NCBI GenBank assembly: GCA_017992055.1
Contig: JAGOPK010000003.1
Span: 248,001 to 312,000 of the forward strand
Length of the DNA: 64,000 bases
Direction of reading: 5' to 3'
Origin: Burkholderiaceae bacterium
GTDB lineage: Bacteria; Pseudomonadota; Gammaproteobacteria; Burkholderiales; Burkholderiaceae_C
Position 1 is the stretch's first letter, and each line of letters opens with the position of its first letter. The translations under genes and the position numbers were made by a program. Positions 49,070 through 56,620 of the stretch are shown in pieces. Under the pieces are notes generated by a model, which saw only the letters and a program-made list of their open reading frames with translations, was not told where the DNA came from and made no database searches.

Positions 49070-50908
49070 ATGCCGGTTGCCCTGACCTATCCTGGCGTCT
49101 ACGTCGAAGAAGTACCCAGCGGCGTGCGCACCATTGCCGGCGTCCCCACGTCGACGACGGCCTTCCTGGGCCGCGCGCGCCGAGGGCCGACCAACCGGCC
49201 CATCGTGCTCAACAGCTTCGGCGACTTCGAGCGGCGCTTCGGCCGGCTGTGGAACGACAGCACGCTGAGCTTCGCGGTGCGTGACTACTTCCTCAATGGC
49301 GGCGGCCAGGCCATCGTCGTGCGGCTGTTCCATCCCAGCTTCGACACCGAGGCCGCCAGACTGGCCGCGCTGGCAGCGGCCACGGCCCAGGCCCAGACGG
49401 CGGCCGACGCGGTGGAGGCTGCGGCCCTGGCCGCGGTGCCGGGTGCCGCCGATGCCCAGGATGTCGCCGATGCGGCCACTGCGGCGGTCGCCGCTGCAGG
49501 TGTGCCCGGCGCGGTGGCACTGGCCGCGGCACAGGCCGCTGCCGCCGCCGGCGTCGCGGCGGTGGCCGGCGCTGCCGCGCCCGCCGACGTGGCCGCGGCG
49601 ATCACCGCGGCCGAGGCCGGCGTGGTGGCGGCTGCCGCAGCCCCGGCAGCGCCGGTGACGCGGGCCCGGCTCGCGGTCGACACGCTGAACCTGGAGGCCG
49701 CTTACGAGGGCAGCTGGGGCAATGCGCTGCGTGCCCGCGTGGATCACAACGTGGCCGGCGCCGGTCTGTTCAATCTGAGCGTGCGCGACGACGGCACCGG
49801 CGACATCGAGACCCACCGCAACCTGTCGGTCGATCCAGCCCATGCCCGCTATGCGGTCAATGTGCTGGCGGCCGAGTCGCGGCTGCTGCGGACCTTCGGT
49901 GCACTGCCGGTCGCGCGGCCGGCAGCCAGCACCGCGCCCTTGGCAGGAGCCGACCCGTTCGGCCCGGCCAGCAGCAGCGGCGTCACGGTGTCGGCATCGG
50001 ACGGCGTGGCCCTGACCAGCAACGACTACCTCGGCAACGAAGCGGCCAAGACCGGCGTCTACGCGCTGGAACAGGCCGACATCTTCAACCTGCTGTGCAT
50101 CCCGCCGTATGCCGCGGGCAGCGATGTGCAGGCCAACGTCTGGTCGGCCGCCGCCGCCTATTGCGAGCGCCGGCGTGCCATGCTCATCGTCGATCCGCCC
50201 AGTGCCTGGACCACCAAGGATCTGGCGGTCGCCGGCGTTGCGGCCATCGGCACGACCAGCGCCAACGCCGCGCTGTACTTTCCGCGCGTGCGCATGGCCA
50301 ACACCGAGCGCGACAACCAGATCGAGACCTTCGCGCCGTGCGGCGTGATCGCCGGCGTGATCGCGCGCACCGATGCGCAGCGCGGCCTGTGGAAGGCCCC
50401 GGCCGGCCAGGAAGCCGCGCTGGTCGGCGTGCCCGAGCTGGCGCTCGGACTGACCGATGCCGAGAACGGCGAGTTGAACCCCCTGGGCGTCAACTGCCTG
50501 CGTGCCATGCAGCCTGCCGGCCGCGTGGTGTGGGGTGCGCGCACACGCCAGGGCGCCGACGCGCTGGCCTCGCAATGGAAGTATCTGCCGGTGCGACGCA
50601 CTGCGCTGTACATCGAGGAGTCGCTGTACCGCGGCACGCAGTGGGTGGTGTTCGAGCCCAACGACGAGCCGCTGTGGGCCCAGATCCGGCTGAACATCGG
50701 CGCCTTCATGCAGGGCCTGTTCCGCCAGGGCGCCTTCCAGGGCAACAAGCCGTCGGAGGCCTACCTCGTCAAGTGCGACCGCGAGACCACCACGCAGGAC
50801 GACATCAACCGCGGCATCGTCAACATCGTCGTCGGTTTCGCGCCGCTGAAGCCGGCCGAGTTCGTGGTCATCAAGCTGCAGCAACTGGCCGGTCAGGTCC
50901 AGGCCTGA
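49070..50908 (+). CDS. Contractile sheath protein of an extracellular contractile injection system
   Basis: A 612-residue phage-tail-sheath-family protein that would polymerise around the inner tube and contract to drive it. The N-terminus ALTYPGVYVEEVPSGVRTIA with PTSTTAFLGRARRGP is the sheath signature. FNLLCIPPYAAGSDVQANVW near residue 340 and the C-terminal QIRLNIGAFMQGLFRQGAFQ with VNIVVGFAPLKPAEFVVIKL are the conserved sheath core. Residues 93-197 are an alanine-rich low-complexity insertion of about 100 residues between conserved blocks. GGAGG lies 6 nt before the ATG. First gene of the locus, 16 nt before the tube gene. Confidence 0.95.
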   Translation: MPVALTYPGVYVEEVPSGVRTIAGVPTSTTAFLGRARRGPTNRPIVLNSFGDFERRFGRLWNDSTLSFAVRDYFLNGGGQAIVVRLFHPSFDTEAARLAALAAATAQAQTAADAVEAAALAAVPGAADAQDVADAATAAVAAAGVPGAVALAAAQAAAAAGVAAVAGAAAPADVAAAITAAEAGVVAAAAAPAAPVTRARLAVDTLNLEAAYEGSWGNALRARVDHNVAGAGLFNLSVRDDGTGDIETHRNLSVDPAHARYAVNVLAAESRLLRTFGALPVARPAASTAPLAGADPFGPASSSGVTVSASDGVALTSNDYLGNEAAKTGVYALEQADIFNLLCIPPYAAGSDVQANVWSAAAAYCERRRAMLIVDPPSAWTTKDLAVAGVAAIGTTSANAALYFPRVRMANTERDNQIETFAPCGVIAGVIARTDAQRGLWKAPAGQEAALVGVPELALGLTDAENGELNPLGVNCLRAMQPAGRVVWGARTRQGADALASQWKYLPVRRTALYIEESLYRGTQWVVFEPNDEPLWAQIRLNIGAFMQGLFRQGAFQGNKPSEAYLVKCDRETTTQDDINRGIVNIVVGFAPLKPAEFVVIKLQQLAGQVQA

Positions 50909-50924
50909 AGGCAGGAGGTTCCCC

Positions 50925-51449
50925 ATGGCCCAGTTCAGCGTCAACGCCTCGCGATTCGACCCCTACAAGAACTTCAAGTTCAGGGTCAAGTGGGATGGTC
51001 GCTATGTCGCCGGCGTCAGCAAGGTCGGTGGCCTGAAGCGCACCACCGAGGTCGTCAAGCACCGCGAGGGCGGCGACCCGAGCACCAGCCGCAAGAGCCC
51101 CGGCCGCACCGAGTACGAGGCGATCACGCTGGAACGTGGCGTGACCCACGACACCGACTTCGAGCGCTGGGCCAACAAGGTCTGGAACTACGGCGCCGGC
51201 CTGGGCGCCGAGACCTCGCTGAAAGACTTCCGCAAGGACATCACCATCGAGGTCTACAACGAGGCCGGCCAGCTGGTGCTGGCCTACAACCTGTTCCGCT
51301 GCTGGCCATCGGAGTACCAGCCGCTGCCCGACCTGGATGCCAATGCCAATGCGGTGGCGATCCAGACGCTGAAGCTCGAAAACGAGGGCTGGGAACGCGA
51401 CTACGCCGTCGCCGAACCCAGCGAAGAAAGCTTCGACGAGCCGGCCTGA
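50925..51449 (+). CDS. Inner tube protein (T4 gp19 / Pvc1-like)
   Basis: A 174-residue tube-forming protein of the phage T4 gp19 family. It would form the hexameric rings inside the sheath. Typical sequence includes ASRFDPYKNFKFRVKWDGRY at the N-terminus, VSKVGGLKRTTEVVKHREGG near residue 30, and ITLERGVTHDTDFERWANKV near residue 75. AGGAGG lies 7 nt upstream of the ATG. The distance to the sheath gene is 16 nt. Only one tube gene is present in the window, whereas PVC/Afp loci carry two. Confidence 0.94.
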   Translation: MAQFSVNASRFDPYKNFKFRVKWDGRYVAGVSKVGGLKRTTEVVKHREGGDPSTSRKSPGRTEYEAITLERGVTHDTDFERWANKVWNYGAGLGAETSLKDFRKDITIEVYNEAGQLVLAYNLFRCWPSEYQPLPDLDANANAVAIQTLKLENEGWERDYAVAEPSEESFDEPA

Positions 51450-51461
51450 TGCCGTGGCCCC

Positions 51462-52178
51462 ATGACACCCCTGAGCGACATCGACCTGGTGGCGCTGGCG
51501 ACGGGTTGCGAGGCTGGCCCGCCGGTGGACGCTGCGCTGCGCGCGCTGGCCCTGGCCTGGCCCGACGTGCCGCCGGCGCGCTGGCCTGCCCTGGATGCCG
51601 GCCGCCGCGACGCGCTGCTGCTGCAGCTGCGCCGCCGCCATTTCGGCGACTGGCTGCATGCCGAGTCGGTGTGCCCGGCCTGCGGCGAACGGCTGGAGTT
51701 CGAGCTGTCGGCCACGGCGCTGATCGGCGCGCAGCCGGCGGTCGATCCGGCGCACGACGGACCCCCGCTGGCCGTGCGGCTGCAGGGCCAGTCGCGGCAG
51801 CTGCGTCGTCCCTCGACCGCTGACCTGCTGGCCGCCCGCGACGCCACCGACCTGGCCCGCCGCTGCGCGCTCGAGGCGCCGGCCGGCGATCTGGCCTGGT
51901 GCTCCGACCCGGCCTGGCTGCAGGCCTTCGGCGAGGCCCTGGCCGCCGACGCACCGCTGGCCGACGCCCAGCTGGCCCTGGTCTGCCCAGCCTGCTCCAG
52001 CAGCTGGGAGGAGACCCTGGACGCAGCGGTCTTCCTGGTCCAGGACCTGCAGGCCGCCGGCCGGCGCCTGCTTGACGAGGTGCATGTGCTCGCCCTGGCC
52101 TACCACTGGTCGGAGCGGGACATTCTTGCGCTGCCCGCCGAACGCCGGCGCCACTATCTGGGACGGCTGACCTCATGA
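51462..52178 (+). CDS. T4 gp26-like baseplate-hub assembly protein with zinc-ribbon cysteines
   Basis: A 238-residue protein placed where eCIS and phage loci encode a T4-type hub assembly chaperone. Two CPAC knuckles (SVCPACGERLEF near residue 68 and LVCPACSSSWEE near residue 168) probably bind zinc. The C-terminal block VHVLALAYHWSERDILALPA followed by ERRRHYLGRL is the segment that recalls the gp26-like family. It lies 12 nt after the tube gene, and its stop overlaps the next start by 4 nt. The chaperone role is inferred from family and position. Confidence 0.78.
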   Translation: MTPLSDIDLVALATGCEAGPPVDAALRALALAWPDVPPARWPALDAGRRDALLLQLRRRHFGDWLHAESVCPACGERLEFELSATALIGAQPAVDPAHDGPPLAVRLQGQSRQLRRPSTADLLAARDATDLARRCALEAPAGDLAWCSDPAWLQAFGEALAADAPLADAQLALVCPACSSSWEETLDAAVFLVQDLQAAGRRLLDEVHVLALAYHWSERDILALPAERRRHYLGRLTS

Positions 52179-53131
52179 GCGCGCAGGCCGGCACCGCCAC
52201 GGGCGTGCTCGACAGGCTGCTGGCGCGCACCGCCGGCCACGGCGTGCTGGTGCAGCGCCGTCGCGGCCAGCCCTTCGAGGACGGACTCGACCTGCTGCCC
52301 GCCGCCGCGACCCCGGGCGCCGATGCCACACCGTCTGCGCCCATGGCGCAGCCCGCGCCGTCCATGCCCGCATCCGGTCTGTCGTCCGCGGCGCCGCCGT
52401 CCGCACCGGGAGCGGACATGCCGCCTCGCCCGGCCGAGCCGCCACCTCGGGCCGAGCCCGCGGCCGCCGCCCGGCCCGCCCCGGCCCAGGCCGGACCGCA
52501 GCCCGCACCGGTGCCGGCCATGCTGCACACCGGTCAGGTCCCGCCGCCCCTGCCGGAACCGGTACGCGACCCCTTGGGGCGGCCACTGTGGCCACCGGCG
52601 GCGACGCAGCCCGGCCCGTCCGCGGCCAGGCCCACCGGATCGCAGGATGGCTCGCGGCGGCCGGCGCCCGGCCTGCCATCCACGCCTCCGACCGATCCAC
52701 GGCCAATGCCGTCCGCAGCGCAATCCGCCTGGCCGCAGCCGGCGCCGGGCCTACGCATGGCCGAAGCGACCACGCCGCCCGCCCCGGCTCGCCATGCGGT
52801 GGCGGCCGCGGCCACGTCCTGGACGAGCGCCGCCCCAGCCCAGCCACAGGCGGCACCCATCCGCCCGGCCGCGATGGCTGCGGAGCGGGCCAGCCCTCCG
52901 AGCCTGCTGCGCCCGGCGTTGCCCCCGCGCATTGCCAGGCCCCTGGCCCCGGCGGCGGCCACCCACGCCGAAGCCAGGGCGCCGGCAGCGGTGCAGGTCA
53001 CCATTGGCACGGTGGAGATCCGCGCCATGCCGGCCACCGTGCCGCGTGCGCAGCCCCTGCCGGCCGCGGCGCGGCGCGAGGGCGCCCAGCCGTTGGCGCT
53101 GGACGACTACCTGGCGCGGAGGCGCCCATGA
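52175..53131 (+). CDS. Proline/alanine-rich protein of the eCIS locus, unknown function
   Basis: A 318-residue protein, of which about residues 45-265 are disordered-looking Pro/Ala/Arg-rich sequence. The ends look structured: MSAQAGTATGVLDRLLARTA at the N-terminus and VQVTIGTVEIRAMPA plus LALDDYLARRRP at the C-terminus. The terminal pattern of a (V/I)TIG-x-(V/I)E(V/I)RA strand followed by LxLDDYLxRR recurs, from memory, in uncharacterised proteins at the same position in other eCIS loci. It overlaps neighbours by 4 nt at both ends, so it is translationally coupled between the gp26-like and DUF4255 genes. A flexible tether or assembly factor is possible. Confidence 0.75.
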   Translation: MSAQAGTATGVLDRLLARTAGHGVLVQRRRGQPFEDGLDLLPAAATPGADATPSAPMAQPAPSMPASGLSSAAPPSAPGADMPPRPAEPPPRAEPAAAARPAPAQAGPQPAPVPAMLHTGQVPPPLPEPVRDPLGRPLWPPAATQPGPSAARPTGSQDGSRRPAPGLPSTPPTDPRPMPSAAQSAWPQPAPGLRMAEATTPPAPARHAVAAAATSWTSAAPAQPQAAPIRPAAMAAERASPPSLLRPALPPRIARPLAPAAATHAEARAPAAVQVTIGTVEIRAMPATVPRAQPLPAAARREGAQPLALDDYLARRRP

Positions 53132-54438
53132 GCACCAGCCTGGCGATCGGCGCCGTCAGCGCGGTGCTGCAGGAGCTGCTGCAGTCGCGCCTGGCCGGCG
53201 ATCCGGTGGCCGCCACCATGGGCACGGTCACCGTCAGCGTGCTACCGCCGGACCGTGTCAGCCTGACCGGCGCCAACGACCCGAACCAGGTCAACCTGTT
53301 CCTGCACCAGGTCTCGCGCAATGGCGGCTGGTCCAATGTCGACCTGCCGTCGCGGGCCGGTGACGGCCGCAGCGCCGCCGCGCCACCGCTGGTGCTGGAC
53401 CTGCACTACCTGATGACGGTGTTCGGCGCGACCCCGCTGTACAGCGAGATCCTGCTCGGCGAATGCATGCTGGCCCTGCACGAACAGCCGGTGCCCACGC
53501 GCGCGGTGATCGAGCGTGCGCTGTCGCCGGCCGCGCCGCCGGCCGGCTTTCCCGCGGCACTGGCGCAGAGCGGCCTGGCCGAGCAGATCGAGCGCATCCG
53601 CATCGCACCGTCGACGATCTCGGCCGAGGACGTGTCGCGCCTGTGGTCGGCCATGCAGGCGCGCTACCGCGCCACCGTGGCCTACCAGGTGACGACGGTG
53701 ATCATCGACAGCCGCCTGCCGGCGCGCCGGGCCCTGCCGGTGGCCCGCCGCCTGGGCAGCGCCAGCGCCGCCGGAGCGCCCCAGCTGCTGGCGGTGGAGC
53801 ATGCCGACGGACCGGCGGTGCCGGTGGTGGCCGGCTCGGCGCTGCGCCTGCGCGGCCGCGGCCTCGCCGCCGACGATCTGCATGTCGAGATCGGCGGCGT
53901 GGACGTCACGACCCTGCTCACCGGCATCGGCGCCGAGGCCCTGGAGCTGGCCTTGCCGCAGCCGCTGCCGGCCGGCCTGCGGCCCGGCGTGGTGGCCGTG
54001 CGCGTGCTGCATCGCCGGCCGCTGGGCGATCCGCCGCTGGCCCACGCGGCGGCCGAGTCCAATGTGCTGCCGCTGCTGCTGCGCCCGACCGTGAGCGGCA
54101 GCTTCGCCGCCACGGCCACCGAAGTCATCGACGGCATCACGCTGCGCAGTGGCGAGCTGACGCTGAGCTTCAGCTCGCCGGTGGCCCGCCACCAGCGCGT
54201 GCGCCTGCTGCTCAACCTGCGCGACGCGCCGCCCGGCGGCGACATCGCGCGTGACCTGGCCGCGCCGGATGGCCTGGGCCTGGCGGCCAACGTGGCCGAC
54301 ACGCTCAGCGTCGTGCTGCCGCTGCGACGGCTGCCCGTCGGGGCCTACCTGGTCCGGGCCTCGGTCGACGGTGTGGAAAGCCTGCTGCAAACCGATGCCG
54401 TGACCGGCCGCTATGCCGCACCCGAGGTGGCGATATGA
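53128..54438 (+). CDS. DUF4255 / Pvc16-like tail-cap protein
   Basis: A 436-residue protein. Residues 1-190 (SLAIGAVSAVLQELLQSRLA; PNQVNLFLHQVSRNGGWSN; YLMTVFGATPLYSEILLGEC) are the DUF4255 domain, corresponding to the N-terminal part of Pvc16/Afp16, which terminates the tube and sheath at the non-baseplate end. Residues 215-436 are beta-rich, IPT/TIG- or Ig-like in character (GSALRLRGRGLAADDLHVEI). ATG 53128 overlaps the preceding stop. The extra C-terminal Ig-like region makes it longer than Afp16. Confidence 0.88.
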   Translation: MSTSLAIGAVSAVLQELLQSRLAGDPVAATMGTVTVSVLPPDRVSLTGANDPNQVNLFLHQVSRNGGWSNVDLPSRAGDGRSAAAPPLVLDLHYLMTVFGATPLYSEILLGECMLALHEQPVPTRAVIERALSPAAPPAGFPAALAQSGLAEQIERIRIAPSTISAEDVSRLWSAMQARYRATVAYQVTTVIIDSRLPARRALPVARRLGSASAAGAPQLLAVEHADGPAVPVVAGSALRLRGRGLAADDLHVEIGGVDVTTLLTGIGAEALELALPQPLPAGLRPGVVAVRVLHRRPLGDPPLAHAAAESNVLPLLLRPTVSGSFAATATEVIDGITLRSGELTLSFSSPVARHQRVRLLLNLRDAPPGGDIARDLAAPDGLGLAANVADTLSVVLPLRRLPVGAYLVRASVDGVESLLQTDAVTGRYAAPEVAI

Positions 54439-56342
54439 GCGCAACGCACGGCCCCGAGGGCACGCCGGTCGGCGCCACCGGGCACCGCGGCGCGCTGGCC
54501 CAGGCCATGGCCGCCCTGGTGTCCGGCCTGCGCGACCACGAATGGCCGGTGACGCCGCCACCGGAGCCGCCGCGCCTGGCCGCACTGGGCCCGCTGCTCG
54601 GCCTGAGCACCTTCGAGCGCGCGCTGCTGCTGCTGTGCGCCACCGCGGCACTGGAGCCGGCGCTGACCCAGGCCCTGACGCGCCAGGGCGCCAGTCACCC
54701 GAGCTGGGCACTGGCGCTGCGTGCCCTGGCCGACGGCCACTGGGACGCGCTGACGCCGGAGGCACCGCTGCGCCGCTGGCGCCTGGTCGAGCCCGCCGGC
54801 GATGGCGACTGGCTGCAGCAGCGGCTGCGCCTGGACGAGCGCCTGCTGCACCATCTGCTCGGCATCGACCCGCTGGACGAACGCCTGCAGCCCCAGGTGC
54901 GGGCTCTGCTCGCACCGGCCATGCTGCCGGCCAGCCGCCGCGATGCTGCGCAGCGCCTGGCACCGGCGCTGCGCGACGCGGCCACCGCACCCTGCGTGCA
55001 CCTGGCCGGCTCCGATGCCGAGGACGCCCTGGACCTGGCGGCGGCGGCCTGTGCGGCCGCCGGCCTGCGCCTGTATGCCTGCGATGCCGCCGACCTGCCC
55101 GAGGCGCTGGAGGCACGGCGCGAGTTCGCGCGGCGCTGGAGCCGCGAGGCGCTGCTGGCCGGTCGCGCCCTGGCCATCACCGGCCTGGACGCCGAGCATC
55201 CACGCCGCGCCGCCGCGGTGGCCCTCGCCGGCGATACGCTGGGGGCGGTGTTCCTGCCCGGTGACGACGCGGTGGTCAGCGGGCTGCCAGCGCTGCGGCC
55301 GCTGCAGCGCCTGCCCTGCCCGCCGCTGAGCCCCCAGGAGCGCCGCACCGTGTGGCGCGAGAGCCTGGCGGCCGCGGCCCCGGACGACAGCTCGCTGCAG
55401 GCCGTGGCGCGCCAGTTCCAGCTCGGCGCGGCCGGCGTGAGGCGTGCCGCCGCCGAGGTGCTGCGCACCGCCGATGCCGGCACGTCGGCCACGCGGCTGT
55501 GGGACGCGGCGCGCCAGGCCACGCGGCCGCGGCTGGGCATGCTGGCCCAGGTCATCGAACCCCAGGCCGGCTGGGACGATCTGGTGCTGCCGCCGCGCGA
55601 GACCGCCGCGCTGCGCGCCATCGCCGCCTTCGTGCGCCAGCGCCACCGCGTCTACGACGACTGGGGCTTTGCCGACCGGCAGTCGCGTGGCCTGGGCATT
55701 GCCGCGCTGTTCGCCGGCGTCAGCGGCACCGGCAAGACCCTGGCCGCCGAGGTGCTGGCCGCCGCGCTGCGGCTGGACCTGTACCGCATCGACCTCAGCG
55801 CCGTGGTCAGCAAGTACATCGGCGAGACCGAGAAGCACCTGCGCGTGATCTTCGATGCTGCCGACCAGGGCGGCGCGGTGCTGCTGTTCGACGAGGCCGA
55901 TGCACTGTTCGGCAAGCGCAGCGAGGTGCGCGACAGCCACGATCGCTACGCCAACATCGAGGTCAGCTACCTGCTGCAGCGCATGGAGGCCTACCGTGGC
56001 CTGGCCATCCTCACCACCAACCAGCGCAGCGCGCTGGACGAGGCCTTCGCCCGCCGGCTGCGCTTCGTCGTCGAGTTCCCGTTCCCCGGCGCCGAGGAGC
56101 GCGCGCGCATCTGGCAGCGCACGCTGCCGGCGCGGCTGCCGCTGCGTGGCGTCGATGTCGGCCGGCTGGCGCGGCTGAACCTGGCCGGTGGCCACATCCG
56201 CAACATCGCGCTGGGCGCCGCGGCGCTGGCCGCCGATGGCGACGAGCCGCTGGGCATGCAGCATCTGCTGGCGGCCACGCGCACCGAATACAGCAAGCTC
56301 GAGCGCCCGCTCAGCGCCACCGAGACACAGGGCTGGACATGA
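54435..56342 (+). CDS. AAA+ ATPase of the eCIS locus (Pvc15/Afp15-like)
   Basis: A 635-residue AAA+ protein. Residues 1-380 are a helical N-terminal domain. The ATPase core has Walker A FAGVSGTGKTLAAEVLA near residue 428, Walker B AVLLFDEADALFGKRSEV near residue 480, sensor 1 LAILTTNQRSALDEAFARRL and an arginine finger in the FARRLRF stretch. AAA+ proteins of this type are near-universal in eCIS loci; in PVC/Afp they are needed for assembly or cargo loading. It overlaps both neighbours by 4 nt. Confidence 0.93.
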   Translation: MSATHGPEGTPVGATGHRGALAQAMAALVSGLRDHEWPVTPPPEPPRLAALGPLLGLSTFERALLLLCATAALEPALTQALTRQGASHPSWALALRALADGHWDALTPEAPLRRWRLVEPAGDGDWLQQRLRLDERLLHHLLGIDPLDERLQPQVRALLAPAMLPASRRDAAQRLAPALRDAATAPCVHLAGSDAEDALDLAAAACAAAGLRLYACDAADLPEALEARREFARRWSREALLAGRALAITGLDAEHPRRAAAVALAGDTLGAVFLPGDDAVVSGLPALRPLQRLPCPPLSPQERRTVWRESLAAAAPDDSSLQAVARQFQLGAAGVRRAAAEVLRTADAGTSATRLWDAARQATRPRLGMLAQVIEPQAGWDDLVLPPRETAALRAIAAFVRQRHRVYDDWGFADRQSRGLGIAALFAGVSGTGKTLAAEVLAAALRLDLYRIDLSAVVSKYIGETEKHLRVIFDAADQGGAVLLFDEADALFGKRSEVRDSHDRYANIEVSYLLQRMEAYRGLAILTTNQRSALDEAFARRLRFVVEFPFPGAEERARIWQRTLPARLPLRGVDVGRLARLNLAGGHIRNIALGAAALAADGDEPLGMQHLLAATRTEYSKLERPLSATETQGWT

Positions 56343-56620
56343 GCACGGCCGCCTCGCAGCTGCACATCCAGCGCCTGGTGCTGCAAGGCTTCAGTCCGCT
56401 GGATGCCCAGCGCGTGCGCGATGCCTTTGCCCAGGCACTGGCGGAGCCCGCGTCCGACGCCCTGGCCCCGGCGACCGGCCAGGGCCGACTGCACCTGGCC
56501 ATCGCCCGACCTGCCAGCCCCGAAGCCCTGGGCCGCGCCGCCGCCCAGGCACTGCGCCAGGCGCTGCAGGCCGACCCGCCGGCAGGTCCACCGGCCGTTC
56601 CGCGAGACGCGCCGCGATGA
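56339..56620 (+). CDS. Small 93-residue protein of the eCIS locus, unknown
   Basis: A 93-residue ORF (MSTAASQLHIQRLVLQGFSP) whose ATG overlaps the AAA+ stop and whose stop overlaps the DUF4157 start, both as ATGA, which is strong evidence that it is translated. The first 40 residues (IQRLVLQGFSPLDAQRVRDA) look like a structured helical segment and the end is Pro/Ala-rich. The short IxRLVLxG motif with position-specific conservation is, from memory, seen in small eCIS ORFs of this location. No function is known; a chaperone or adaptor between the AAA+ and DUF4157 proteins is one possibility. Confidence 0.75.
   Translation: MSTAASQLHIQRLVLQGFSPLDAQRVRDAFAQALAEPASDALAPATGQGRLHLAIARPASPEALGRAAAQALRQALQADPPAGPPAVPRDAPR

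Noticed and set aside
49285-49683. Minus-strand Ala/Thr-rich open frame opposite the sheath insertion
   Set aside because: It mirrors the alanine-rich coding sequence; both strands of GCC/GGC repeats encode Ala-rich peptides.
49070-56342. Remnant prophage or type VI secretion cluster
   Set aside because: No capsid, portal, terminase, integrase or TssJLM/Hcp-type genes are seen; the AAA+, DUF4255 and DUF4157 proteins point to an eCIS.
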